A stretch of DNA of 64,000 nucleotides from Ancylostoma caninum (GCA_037903475.1 JBAJFG010000330.1:62001-126000), one strand, 5' to 3'; counted from the stretch's first letter, positions 14,740 to 25,319 are shown. The notes: generated from the letters alone by a model not told the origin. A program made the numbers and translations.

Positions 14740-15669
14740 CTATAGAACGCAACTATTATCAGAACAGATGTCTTCATTGAATTCGTAAAGGGCTGCCTCG
14801 ATTTCGGGTAATGCTGTTGACCCTTCCTCAGTATTAGACCTGGTGGTTTCGGATGAAGAGGGTGGATGCTCCTGTTGCCTTTCCCTCACTGATTTCCATT
14901 CTCTGCTAGTCCTGTTATTCAACGAGTCTTTCACGCTCCTCCATACCTCTGTTTGAAGGCTCTTGGGCAATACTTGAAAACGCACTGAAATTCTTTTTTA
15001 TAACAGATAGCTACTTCTATAGCGTAGAAAAATTTTCCAAAGATTACATTCTTAATAAACTGCACTCCTTAAGTGCTTGAGCGTTCATCAACGGAAATTG
15101 GAGGATCGGATCGAAGATAGACATAAACTTTTTTTCCAATGCTAATGCGAAAAGGGTTTTGCTTGCTCCTTTTTGCTTCCGTATCGATTCCACTTCTTCT
15201 TGTGCCACATAGTTAAATTCAATTTCGGCTTGAAACACATTCTTCAGCTAATGGCTGATTGAATTCCACACCTACTGCAGTGAAATCAATAATGACAAGT
15301 TATTGTCTAACCAGGTTGACTCGCTGTTGGGAGCCGCTTGGGCACTTCCGTAAACATGATTTTCATCTGTGCAAGTACTGCTTTCATAGCTCGCATTTCT
15401 GTTTCCATCTCAAATTCGAAAGCCGTTGTAGGCATACGGTTCTCCAATGCTCTCATCCCTGTTATTACTTCTTTTCAGAACTCCCCTGATGGATGAGGTG
15501 GAGCCTGCTCCTGATACATTATCAACGTCATCTTCTTCTTCACTACTCGGTGGGAGGACTTCGAAAGCTTCTTCTTTGAGGACGCATTTTTCTGTGACCA
15601 ATGGTGCCTTCGTTTCACAGTCTCGTTTGGACCCAATGAACAAGACCTCAAAATCATAATGGTAACAAT
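14740..15669 (-). CDS. Exon-like segments of an unrecognised minus-strand gene
   Basis: Three protein-like segments lie in order on the minus strand. About 15669-15410 follows a CTTTCAG acceptor and encodes a region with an acidic block (PPSSEEEDDVDNV). About 15236-15047 encodes a helical segment (QEEVESIRKQKGASKTLFAL). About 14990-14740 follows a GAATTTCAG acceptor and encodes a charged C-terminus (RTSREWKSVRERQQ...) ending at a TAG. Composition suggests a nuclear or cytoplasmic regulatory protein. I could not join all segments in phase, so this may be a real gene with junctions I misread, or a decaying one. It probably continues from the exon at 15697-15846. Confidence 0.35.
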
Positions 15670-15696
15670 CTGAAAGCCAAATGGAGGATGTTAGCC

Positions 15697-15846
15697 AGAA
15701 AAGTCACGCACTTTCGAAGAATATGTCTTGCCATGCCACCGAACCCTCATAGTGCGTCCCACTTCTGGATCAGTCAGGAATGCAGAGTTGGGGACTACGT
15801 CCACTGTACGATTGGAGAAGAACGCAATAGCAAATTCGGATGACAT
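15697..15846 (-). CDS. First exon, BEN-family-like N-terminal module (tentative)
   Basis: From an ATG at 15846-15844 the minus strand encodes a compact domain: a start like SSEFAIAFFSNRTVDVVPNS, then VGRTMRVRWHGKTYSSKVRD. The pattern (hydrophobic strand, valine-proline, a basic tryptophan motif, then a Lys-Val-Arg-Asp end) resembles the small beta-rich module at the N-terminus of some BEN-domain proteins, but this is a visual impression only. The next acceptor is only 26 bases downstream if the frame is kept, too short for an intron. Either the donor is the GTGCGT at 15708 with a different frame, or the copy carries an indel. Confidence 0.35.
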
Positions 15847-15859
15847 TGCCGGGCGTTAC

Positions 15860-16193
15860 AGCCAGTCGCGATTCCCACCGCTTCATGTCAGCTCTGAGCC
15901 TCTCTTCGATCTGCTTCTCGCTCCTTTCGCACACTCCGAGGCTGCTGATCTCCCTGGCCCACTCTCTAGCTTCACCTGCTTGATAGATGGCCCCGCCTTG
16001 CTAGCTGAAGAGAAGACTCTTAACTGCAACGAACAACTAGCTATATTGTTTCCAACACCATCGATTAGTTTCTCAGAAAGTTTTGGAACAGCTTACCTCC
16101 TTCAAACTTCCGATTGTATTCCTCTCGTGCCTCACAATACAGCTGAACAAGAGCTGTGATCTCACGCTCAGCAAATGGGGGCGCCTTCTTCCG
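15860..16193 (-). CDS. Myb/SANT-like DNA-binding domain, two exons
   Basis: Exon 16193-16097 starts after a TTTTTTAG acceptor, ends at a GGAG|GTAAGC donor and encodes RKKAPPFAEREITALVQLYC followed by EAREEYNRKFEG. A second segment, about 16006-15860, encodes AREWAREISSLGVCERSEKQ followed by a basic helix with MKRWESRLA. The F.E.E...L......Y...G / W..I...L.....RS..Q.......KRW pattern is that of the Myb/SANT-like DNA-binding domain of nuclear regulators and domesticated transposon proteins. The first exon ends in phase 1, while the second is open only from a phase-0 start, so a small indel or unseen exon separates them. No start codon was identified upstream. Confidence 0.45.
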
Positions 16194-16199
16194 CTAAAA

Positions 16200-17483
16200 A
16201 AGTTAAATGTGTACTAAGATTTGAATATTCATTGAGAATGGTGCAGAAGAAAGCTACTCAAAATCGATAGGAAGAAAAAGAAAGAGCAGGAAGAAGTTTG
16301 AGGAAGACATGATGCTGTTGCAAAGTTATCATAAATGTGAACATCTAGAAGGAAAAGCTAGAGGAGAGTTCTGTGAGAAGAAAATGAAAGAGGAACGGTA
16401 TGGCTAGGTAAAATGGGAGTACAATAAAATTTCGCTACATTAACACACGTATGCTACTCCTCGGAAAAAATTTCAAAAAGAATCCCAAAACCTCAGTTTT
16501 CTTGGGTATTCATCGGCGTCATTGACGGAATTACAGAACGTATCCTCTCTTCGGATCAATTGAAGCCTCTTAAGTGAACAGCAGAAAAGCTTTTACAATC
16601 AAAACATATCATAATTTAGGCCTAGCCATACATTTTCCTCCAAAAATATGACGAGCGGCATACTTTGATGTGTAAAGAACAGCTTCTGTCTAGCAGTGCC
16701 TCGGCAAAAACTCTTTTCCATTCTGTTTTTACTTCCAAGACCACATATTCTCTCTCACATGGCGGATATCACAAAAATCACGATACAAAAGCTGACAATC
16801 AAACAATCCGACCCCTTCTAACGGACTAGTAATACTTTTCTCTGGAACCTACGTGCGAAAAGCTCCAAAATTACTAACAATATTCCTACTAAGTTATGTT
16901 GCGACAAGTTGAATCCACCTAGCACACATTTCCACTTATTACAGAAATGTATGAGGTCAACTGACTCGAAGAGGGATCCACTTATCCGAAGAAAACCAAT
17001 AAAAAACCATATGCAAAACTTTAACAGCATCAATAGAGTAGAAAGAAATGTAGAAGTAGAAAGAGAAACAGAAAAGCATCACACCCACCACGTTTTCTTG
17101 ATCCTTCGACGGTTTCGGGTCCATTTCTGCCGAAGCAGCCAGTCCCTCTCTACAAAAAAAATTATTAGAAAAGGAAAACAACGGAAATAGTTAATCTATG
17201 AGCGATGCGAACACTCAAATGGAAGCCTAGACTATGTAAACCTTGGATAAGACCACTTAAAACCTAGCTATTACAGTGAAAGAGCCGTTAGAAGTGCTAA
17301 AATATTGCGAAATGGACTTCTCCTACTATATACGGACTACGGTAGTGCTCCATGTACGTATCTGCACCCCAAACAGCGTTGGTTAGCCAACCGCACGCCT
17401 AATTTGCTCATGAATCACCACAAACGCTAGCCCACGGCTAGGCTAGCCTCACGGTTGGCTAGCCCAAACCGTGGCTAGGGTTT
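16200..17483. other. Intergenic DNA, nothing recognised
   Basis: AT-rich with short frames only. 17360-17470 has several inverted GCTAGCC/GGCTAGC motifs next to the Tc1-like remnant and may belong to its terminal region. Confidence 0.4.
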
Positions 17484-18213
17484 ATGGGTAGTTTCATGAA
17501 TCCCAGCCCTGCAAAGGTGCATGTATGGGGCGGGATCTCAAAAAGAGGTCCCACACGGTTGGCTATTTTTCCTGGCTCGATCCGTATGGACAGTATTATT
17601 TACTGCCGTGTGATTCAACGACTTTATATCCCGTTCAACAAAACGAAGTATGGAGGTAAGAAGTTAGTTTTACTTCTTCAATGTAGAAAGTCTGATGCGA
17701 AGTTTAGGGTATGCCAGGCTAGTGCAGGATAATGTCCCACCAAATATTAGCAAGAAAACAAAAGGAAAGTTTGTGATTGGAGAGTGGACACTCTGGACTC
17801 GCCACCCGAATCTCCTGACCTTAACCCGATTGAACTTGTTTGGGGGCACATGAGTGAAATCAGGTTTGGTTCTGAGATCTGGAAAATATTCAAATTTTCG
17901 AACAGGCAAATGATGCAATTTCGCTGAGCATTTATTTTGGAAAAAAAGGCCTCCAACTCTGTGTGAGCTCAAGAAGGCATTTGTCGACTACTGGCAGCAG
18001 CTCACTCCTGATGTATGTACCAAATACAAAGAGGAAATCAAAAATAGACTCCATCAGGTCGTCCAGCAGAAGGGTGGAAATATAACTGAAGGCAGAAGGA
18101 GAACACTAGATGAAAACGAACCAGGATATGCTAGCTCGCTGTGTCCCATAGAAGACATTATCGCCTCCGAAAGAAGTGGATGCGATTGGGTTTGGGAAAA
18201 AACTGGCGGCTGA
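17484..18213 (+). pseudogene. Tc1-like transposase remnant, frameshifted
   Basis: The plus strand carries, in order and in different frames, the hallmarks of a Tc1-family DDE transposase: VHVWGGISKRGPTRL (catalytic-core strand) at about 17519, RLVQDNVPPN (second aspartate) at about 17720, and SPDLNPIELVWG (third acidic residue with the conserved DLNPIE-VW signature) at about 17810. A C-terminal helix with YWQQLTPDVCTKYKEEIKNR follows at about 17990. At least two frameshifts separate these motifs, and the N-terminal DNA-binding half is absent, so this is an inactive 5'-truncated copy. The left edge abuts a copy of the TTTCATGAATCCCAGCCCTG motif. Confidence 0.85.
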
Positions 18214-18696
18214 TTGGATAGAATTTTCGCGGTTCTCAGCCTAACACTGTACTCGACCTGCCATTTTTATCGTTCCGCGGATGTTCAAATTATGTGATCA
18301 AAGGTATTGTGAACTGTACTGTATTGAATTGTGTTTTACATGGAATCAACAGATGAGATTTATTTGATTCAAAATCAACAAAACACAAATATATGAACAA
18401 CATAACACAAGAATATCTCGGGGAGGTGGCACTGCCCGCTCACCTGCTCGCCAGCCCGTCCGCCCACTCTGCGCGGCTGCACCACGTAAGTATTGTCGTT
18501 CTTGTTAGTGTCTGACGCTCTTCCTACGTAGAGGTCGGTCACAACCTTCACCAGCTGGAGAGAAAAAATTAGGGAACTGGAGCACAGTGGTACTTATATA
18601 ACACTTATTTTTTTGTAAATGGTGCTGTCTCTTAGCCTCATAGTAAATAGATGATTGATGAAGTGGAAAGAAGCTTGTGGATGGTAGTTCTTCTTT

Positions 18697-18745
18697 ATTC
18701 ACGCGACGTTTCGGGATTTTAATCCCATCATCAGGCACTGAATTT
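18697..18745 (-). ncRNA. Hammerhead-ribozyme-like motif of PLE copy 1
   Basis: On the minus strand: CUGAUGA box, a 5-bp stem II (GGGAU/AUCCC) with a four-base loop, then GAAAC directly followed by GUC. Flanking TTCAGTGC and GCGTGAA can form stem I with a bulge. Stem III is only AC/GU with no loop, as in minimal PLE hammerheads expected to work as dimers. One extra U sits between the CUGAUGA box and stem II, so activity is uncertain. Confidence 0.65.
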
Positions 18746-18921
18746 CTACGACATAATGAGCACTGAATACATGTTCACAATCACATCAATGTACAATGTC
18801 AAACATACAGTGTTAGTGTATTGCAGCGAGTGATGTCACCAATGGCCGCAGGCTGGGTGTGTGCCGCTTAGAATGAACTTGACTATGTTTGGGTCGGTGG
18901 TGATGTTTGGGTCGGAGGTGA

Positions 18922-19356
18922 TTATCCATTTATAGATATCAGTTGCAGGGCCTCGGTCATTTCCTTCTGACTGTTGATGCCTGGATTCCTTCTTCTTATT
19001 TCAAGAGCTTCACGTATCTTTCCTTCCACGGGGTCGCGAATGTTTCTATGCAAAACCACTACTTCCAGCTTAGGAGGACATTCCATGGTGTGCCGTAGTG
19101 TTCGGTGTTTTGAAAAGGCGTTTCGAGGATACGAAGGAGGATGCATCAGAGCTCTCCGATGTTCATCAATTCTCTCAAATAGTGGTCGGCTGGTTTCTCC
19201 AACGTATTTTTCCAAACATGCTGTGCATTTCACTTCATAAACTGTGTTTTTCAAGCCGCAGATTTGCTTCTCCACGCAGATATTACAATGTTTTCTTGCA
19301 CATGTGTTTTCGTACTGTCTTGATGAAGTCAGCAAATCTTTTAAACTCCGTGGCAT
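18922..19356 (-). pseudogene. PLE GIY-YIG endonuclease fragment (motif intact)
   Basis: An open frame of 144 codons covering the C-terminal endonuclease domain of a PLE polyprotein. Visible are the cysteine cluster upstream (CARKHCNICVEKQIC), the GIY equivalent TVYEVKC, the YIG equivalent EKYVGETSRPL, the arginine helix (RIDEH) and a conserved tail (RHTMECPPKLEVVVLHRNI). The reverse transcriptase part is missing. This is the only one of the three closely related copies that keeps the GIY-YIG core, so it shows what the other two have lost. It is not expressible on its own. Confidence 0.85.
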
Positions 19357-19486
19357 AGCTCAAGCTGTCCTCCTTGAACTGTTGTATCAGACAAATTAAT
19401 GAACAGGGACTCACCTTTAGCCATACTACCTTCGAAATCGTCTGATTATTCAAGTGCCGCTCTCGTCTTCTGTAGCTGAATAAATA

Positions 19487-21025
19487 CTCAGACACTCGCG
19501 CGGTTGAATCGCAGGAGAAACCGAATTGAACCGCAGTTGTATTTGCGGTTCAAAGCAACTTTTTCATGGCGGAACCTGCCACTACCTAGTACCGTAGTGG
19601 AACGTGGCCTATTAAGGCTGCGGTTCAACCGCCAGGAACAAAAGGAGGCGTTCGGCTCTGCGTCAGCTTCAGGTCCAAAAAGCGGCTCAGGAAGTAACTG
19701 TGACGCAGCCGGACACTGCCAAAGAGCGACAAATTAAAATGTGAACTCAATTTATTGCAAATCCGCAATGGAACCCCACAAATTGTTCACTTTATTATGA
19801 AAAACAACACGATGAACACACGAAAAAAAACGGTATGAGAGAGCAGAAGAAAGCAAACGACCAACTTGAGGTGAACAAAAATGCGAATAACAAACAAAAT
19901 GGTGCTAATGGAGCACAAAAACAAAGAGACAATGTTGTAGTGACGCAGTTTTATTGCATCATTACACAAAAGCATCGCAAAGTAAGGAATCCATAATAAT
20001 AGTACCTAGTAGGCCTTTTGGCAAGGACTTCAAGGTCGGCGAAAATTTCGCGCATTCCAAGCTGTGCGCGAAAACAAGTATTCTTCCGAACATGGAAGAT
20101 CCTCCCTCCTTCCCAGGATAGAATACGTCCTGTGAGGAGTTCTTCTCTCTTTCCCAGCGAATCCCATTAGAGTAGATTTTTCCTAGAATTGATAAGCTTG
20201 AACTGGAAAAAAGAGACTGACTGTTAAATTCTACCGAAGCGCAGTCATAATCACAACAAGTATTAAGTGTACCTCAAGTGGGGGTGTGTAGGCCAAAACT
20301 TGACAAGGCAATTCTGTGCGCTTCCGTCAGGCTAGTGAAATTAACCTTACAAGCGACAGGATCATAAAAGAGTTCCGATATTCTCTCAGCACATGGGAAC
20401 CTAAGCAAAGGAGGTGAATTGGGTACAGTAGTGGATAAAACAAACAATAACACCCCACCGGTGTGTAGATCCCTCGGTCATCCTTTGATAGAGGCGCTGA
20501 AGGTCACTGTTGGTGGTGCGAGAGCATTGGTCCCTCATAAGGGACAACATCTCATGACGCAAGACAAACCTATACTTTCATTGAATAAAGAACGAAACGG
20601 AAAGCTGAACGCCATAAAACAAAACCGAGAAAGAAACGAGATGCTCAACGATACAAAAAGAAAATACAGAACAACAGAAAATACAGCGCGGGGAGATAAA
20701 CAGCGATAAAGATAGAGAGGGAGAGAGAGAGAGGGAGGAAAGGAGGGAGGCAGGGAGAGGGAAAGAAGGAAATGAAGAAAGAAGTTAATGAAACCGTTAA
20801 TGAAATAAGCCGCAGCTTCAGCGGCGTCGACTTGAATCGATCGATTTTCGAATTTGCGTGCCCACGCAAATGCGCACGTGGCGCGCCTGCGGGATGATCA
20901 CGGCACGTGCTGGGAGGAAGAGAGGACGTGCTGCACGAGGAAACGTGCTGCTATCGCCCCCAAATTCAAAAAATGGGCGGGGACCAGCGTGTTCCTGCTG
21001 CGGTTCAACCGCCCGAGTGTCTGAG
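19487..21025. mobile_element. TA-flanked 1.54-kb TIR element
   Basis: Ends are CTCAGACACTCG plus a GCGGTTGAA(T/C)CGCAG extension, inverted at the right end. TA sits at 19485-19486 and 21026-21027. The matching position in the right arm (27284-27287) has a single TA and no insertion, a clean empty site that proves this is a discrete insertion after the duplication. The interior has further inverted GCGGTTCAA motifs, a GA-rich tract at 20715-20775 and no transposase, so it is probably a non-autonomous TA-target DNA transposon. Confidence 0.82.
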
Positions 21026-21940
21026 TACGTACGAAATCGGATCGACTTCGCTCGTCATTCCTTTCGAATCTTTCTTTGATCTCGGATCAATGCGCCACGT
21101 CACCTCTGGGCCAGGTATACTTGAAGAATATCACTGTCATCCACACGAAGCGCAGCTTCACCGCGATTTGCGCATGACAGTGATTTTCATCGAGGATTCT
21201 ATTCGGAGACGGAAAAAATCGACACTGACACTGATCCTAGGATAAACAGACATATTTCGCAGAATGTCCTAGCGCTTTACTATAGAGGGGATAAGGTCTT
21301 TCCCATCTTTTTTTCTGCGAATCTCTACGTTTAACTCAATTCTATTCGAGAACGGAACAAATCGGTATGCCCTCCGCTCCCTCAGGCGACGAGTCACCCG
21401 GCGGCAGACATACTTATTTCGCAATATGTTCTAGCGTTTTGTTACAGAGGATGATATTGTTCGCTCACATCCTTTGCCTCGGATTTGGTATGATAACATT
21501 CTTTGTCTATGTCGATTTTCTCGATTTCTTCGGTTTCAGAAGTTTTCCGAGCAATCAAATCACATTCTAGTATACTGTTTTGCTGGATCCTCGCCGAAAG
21601 TGCAGTGCTGTGCAGCCAGTTTCGATTTAACAGCAAAATTTTGTTGCGGCTGAACAACAGTTAAATTTATGTAGATTTCTATCTTTACTTATATCCAATG
21701 TTTCCGCAGATTTCGAGCTGCAACTTTGGCTATTTATTTTGTTGTCAGTTTCCACCTGTCACTATATGAAGCTGCACATGCCGGGTTCACCTGTCCTCAT
21801 TGAAAGTTCTTTGGAAATGGATGCGTGCGTCAGGCACACGCACCCTATCGTGAATTTATAGAGGCCGTCTCGAAGCCGTAATTGCCGACTGCCGCATCCT
21901 CAATCGCAGAAACTACTGTTATTCCTGTCTAGGATGTAGG

Positions 21941-22117
21941 ATGGAGTTGCCCGAGAGCAACTGTGGAGCAGTTTGTGACCAAAATGCCAACAGAACAACT
22001 ACAACATCAGATGTGCGGTTAGACATTTCTGCCCTAATGGAAATCGTCAGCGAAGAACTCATCAGTGCCGATGATCTTCATCTTCCTGATCATCATGATC
22101 AACAAAAAAATAAGTGA
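21941..22117 (+). CDS. Small Cys-rich ORF in left arm, unknown
   Basis: Fifty-eight codons from an ATG to a TGA that overlaps the PLE terminus. The open frame extends upstream of the ATG to 21854 and there encodes NRRNYCYSCLGC, so the coding part may be longer and spliced in from upstream. The rest reads MELPESNCGAVCDQNANR, a threonine run, then an acidic helix and HLPDHHDQQ. The frame is kept in the other arm apart from a one-base change in an A run near the end. It resembles the last exon of a real gene captured in the duplication, but I do not recognise it. Confidence 0.3.
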   Translation: MELPESNCGAVCDQNANRTTTTSDVRLDISALMEIVSEELISADDLHLPDHHDQQKNK

Positions 22118-22159
22118 TTGATGAAGTGGAAAGAAGCTTGTGGATGGTAGTTCTTCTTT

Positions 22160-22206
22160 ATTCACGCGACGTTTCGGGATTTTAATCCCATCATCAGGCA
22201 ATAAAT
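22160..22206 (-). ncRNA. Hammerhead-ribozyme-like motif of PLE copy 2
   Basis: Same layout as in copy 1: ATTTATTGC pairs with GCGTGAAT as stem I (one G-U, one bulge), then CUGAUGA, stem II GGGAU/AUCCC, and GAAACGUC with a zero-loop AC/GU stem III. Cleavage would be predicted after the C of GUC. Confidence 0.65.
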
Positions 22207-22389
22207 CTCTACGACATAATGAGCACTGAATACACGTTCACAGTCACAATGTACAATGTCAAACATACAAACATACAGTGTTAGTGTATTGCAGCGAGTG
22301 ATGTCACCAATGGCCGTAGGCTGGGTGTGTGCCGCATAGAATGAACTTGACTATGTTTGGGTCGGTGGTGATGTTTGGGTCGGAGGTGA

Positions 22390-23658
22390 TTATCCATTTA
22401 TAGATATCAGTTGCAGGGCCTCGGTCATTTCCTCCTTACTGTTGATGGCTGGATTCCTTCTTCTTATTTCAAGAGCTTCACGTATTTTTCCTTCCACGGG
22501 GTCGCGAATGTTTCTATGCAACACCACTACTTCCAGCTTAGGAGGACATTCCATGGTGTGCCGTAGTGTCCGGTGCCTTGAAAAGGCGTTTCCGCAGATT
22601 TGCTTCTCCACGCAGATATTACAATGTTTTCTTGCACATGTGTTTTCGTACTGTCTTGATGAAGTCAGCAAATCGTTTAAACTCCATGGTGGACGAAAAA
22701 CGAGTTGTGCTGGAGTTTCCGATTTTTTCACAGCACAGTTGATGAAATTTGCCAAGTATTCGTTGACATATGGCATAACAAGGACTGCACCATGTAGCGA
22801 ATGATACGGTTTCCAACAGTATGACGGTTCGTAGCGGTATCCGTTCTCTCGCAAGATGTCTTCTGCTCTTTGTTTGATTGGTGCCCAGTCTTGCGCTATT
22901 CTCATGAAGTTGTTGACAGTGTTCATTTTCATGTAGTAAGGGTGACAACTTCGGGAGTGAATGAGCACATTTGCAGACGCGGTCTTCTTGTACCAGAAGC
23001 TTTCAACGTTCTCATTTCTGATCCGTATTTTTGTGCTTAGGAAAGGTAGGAAACTGTTTTCTCCGGGTTCCTCCACAGTGAAATGTATGTTATTATTTGC
23101 GCTGTTCAGATTCTCCAATGTTTTTCTCAACGAGCATCGCGATCGTGCAACGATGAATATATCGTCAATGTACCTTTTGTAGTACATGACTCCTCTCTTT
23201 AGAGCTCGTTTTTCAATGCCATCTAAAAAGATAATGGCAAGTAATGGAGCTATTCTACTTCCCATTGCGAGTCCGCGAATTTGGCGGTAAACGATGTTGT
23301 CAAATCTGAAGATGTTCTGCTTGAGTGCGACCATCAGAAGCTTTCTTATTTCTGACAAAGTCAGACCATACAACCTCACTTCTTTCTCATGTTCTTGGAG
23401 GAGTGTGAGGCATGCATCTATTGCTAGATTGTTATGCACGTTGGTGTAGAGAGCAACTACATCAAAGCTCCGATAAAGGAGGTTTGGAGCTCTGGAAAAG
23501 TCACACTGGGCAAGACTTTCTCGGAACTGTTTTGTGTTTCGGAGGTGGGCGTCAACGTTGACAAGAAGGGGCGATAGAATCTTTGACAGCAGCCAGCTTA
23601 GTTTGTCTGCAGGTCCATCACATGATGATATTATGGGTCTTGTTTTTATTTCCTCCAC
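22390..23658 (-). pseudogene. PLE reverse transcriptase with deleted GIY-YIG core
   Basis: A 422-codon open frame. The RT domain shows KTRPIISSCDGPADKLSWLL, the finger motif SFDVVALYTNV, the primer-grip-side LAMGSRIAPLLAIIFLDGIE and the catalytic YIDDIFIVA box. The C-terminal part keeps the PLE cysteine cluster (CARKHCNICVEKQIC) but jumps straight to NAFSRHRTLRHTMECPP. Compared with copy 1, 44 codons carrying the GIY and YIG motifs are missing in frame. The frame is cut at its N-terminus by a shift near 23690; upstream PLE sequence continues in another frame to 23846 and beyond the mariner. RT catalytic residues look intact, but the endonuclease is dead. Confidence 0.9.
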
Positions 23659-23848
23659 TGATAAAGATTTGATATCAGGGAGGTAGCTTATGCGTTTTCA
23701 CTAACTGATGAAACGTTGGCTTGGAAGGGTGGTTCGTCTTCAATCTCATCAAGGTTTGCTTCTCCAATTTTGGCGATAGAATTTCTTGCGTTATTTGGAT
23801 CAGTTCTTCGAATGCAACTTGGAATTCATTCGAGCTTGAGCGGACATA

Positions 23849-25060
23849 CAGGGTGGCCGAAAAGTATGGGCGTCAGAAAAAACGATATTTTTCTTTTATT
23901 AGCTACAACTACTTTTTCTTTATTATCATGAATGATACACAACAAGATGAAAAATTAGTATCACAGAAAATTTTCAAAGTGGGCCCCCTTGGCTTTGATG
24001 CAGGCTTTCAATCTTGTCTTCACGAAAACCACTGTGCGCCGGAGGTAGTCCTCACCAATTTCTGACCAGGCTTGTTCCAGTTCGCACCGTAATTGCTCAA
24101 CTTTCGTGATATACTTATTCTTCAGTTTCTCCTCCAAGACCCCCCACACGGAGAAATCCATGGGGTTTAAATCTGGGCTGCAGGATGGCCACTGATTCTT
24201 GTTGAGAAATCCGGGAAAATTCTCCTCCAGGTAGGCAATGGTGGTTTCAGCGCCGTGAGCCGGTGCCCAGTCTTGCTGAAGAATCATATTGGGGTTTTCT
24301 GTTTCCAGAGGACAAGCACTTTCCTAAGAATCTCATCTTGGTAGAACTTGGCGTCGATTCTAACGTTTTGGTCGATGAAAACAAGAGGCGTCTTCGATTT
24401 TGAGGTTATTCCTCCCCAAACCATCACGCCACGGGGAAACAACGACTTCGTTACAATCCTCCTTTCCGAAGAGTACCGCTGACTCGGACTGATGAGTTGA
24501 CGATCGTTTTGAGAGTTGTGCGCAACTTCAATGGAAAAAATTTTCTCATCTGTCCATAGCACATCTTCGATGCGGCGCACCTCGAAGATTTTCAACAACT
24601 CTTTACATTTCTCAAGCCGCTTTGCTTTGGCGAAGTCGGTTAGCTTCTGTCCCTTGAACAGGCGATAGCTTCGAAGTCCCAGCTCCTTCTTGACAATAAG
24701 TTGAACTGACGAACGAGCAACACCCAGACTTTTTGCCATCTTGTTCAAGCTGACTCCATCATTTCGGTCGATCCTCTTTTTAATGATCCCTGGTACCCTC
24801 CTTGTGTTCACCGTTCGAGGACGCCCCGGTTTTCGCTTCAAGTTGACATCTCCTACGTCTCTCCATAGTTTGATTATCTTCTGCACGGTTCGCAAAGGAG
24901 TATTTAATTTTCTTGAAATCGCTGCAGTTGACTCTCCAGACTGCGCGAGGCGTACGATGGATTTGCGATGCGGGATATGTGTAGAATTAAGACGCGGTGA
25001 AACTTGCAAAAGAAGAAACAAAAGCGTCAAATGAGGCGCCCATACTTTTCGGCCACCCTG
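23849..25060 (-). mobile_element. DD37D mariner-family transposon, nested in PLE
   Basis: Inverted ends CAGGGTGGCCGAAAAGTATG at 23849 and its exact complement ending at 25060, with TA on both sides (23847-23848 and 25061-25062), define a 1212-bp element. It interrupts the PLE copy 2 coding region between the LATLTLSDAST segment and the SSSNEFQVAFEELIQ segment, so it arrived after the PLE. TIRs are about 25 bp and nearly perfect, suggesting fairly recent insertion. Confidence 0.93.
23961..25030 (-). pseudogene. Mariner-family transposase, one frameshift
   Basis: Two overlapping frames together cover a whole transposase. The first (25030-24284) has a paired helix-turn-helix region (HRKSIVRLAQSGESTAAISR; GVARSSVQLIVKK), a GRPRT AT-hook-like linker between them, the first catalytic aspartate in EDVLWTDEKIFSIE and the VMVWGGIT strand. 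The second (24287-23961) has LQQDWAPAH with the second aspartate and SPDLNPMDFSVWG with the third. Spacing from the second to the third aspartate is 37 residues, the DD37D (maT-like) signature. A single frameshift near 24287 separates the halves, so this copy should not make active enzyme. Confidence 0.92.
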
Positions 25061-25319
25061 TATGTGGAGGCGTCGCTTAGAGTAAGTGTTGCCAGTTGTT
25101 TGTCCATTTCCTTATCCATCACTACAAATGCACCACTTTTATCTCCAATACTGAAAGATTAGAGATTTTTTCAAACGTAACGCTTCATTTAAGCCACGTC
25201 GTTCTGTTGGTGTCATGTTGTCCTTGTGTGGCTGAGTTTGTACCGCTCGGAACTGGCGTATGAGATCGAGTTCCAGTGCCAGCAAATCAGGTGCCCACTG
25301 GGATTTTTGTTTAAGAGCC

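Larger units (their letters stand above)
18650..19357 (-). mobile_element. Penelope-like element copy 1 (5'-truncated)
   Basis: A 3'-terminal PLE fragment on the minus strand. It runs from a breakpoint at about 19357 through the endonuclease coding region to the 3' tail with a hammerhead-like motif, ending at about 18650 (TGATTGATGAAGTGG on the plus strand). It is about 95% similar by eye to copies 2 and 3. The left flank differs from copy 2, showing an independent 3' end point. The 5' breakpoint is also where the large inverted-repeat arm begins. Confidence 0.88.
19358..22823. repeat. Left arm of large inverted duplication
   Basis: After removing the inserted element at 19487-21025, this segment is the near-identical reverse complement of 25497-27420. 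Landmarks: 19360-19485 matches 27286-27420; 21028-22110 matches 26211-27284; 22110-22823 (PLE 3' end) matches 25497-26211. Differences are a few substitutions and an 8-base indel near 21780/26540, implying a young duplication. The arm contains both PLE sequence and about 1.2 kb of non-PLE flank. Confidence 0.88.

Noticed and set aside
19115..19250. The 132-bp segment present in PLE copy 1 but absent in copies 2 and 3, as a possible intron
   Set aside because: Boundaries are not GT-AG on the element's strand and the segment encodes the catalytic GIY-YIG motifs.
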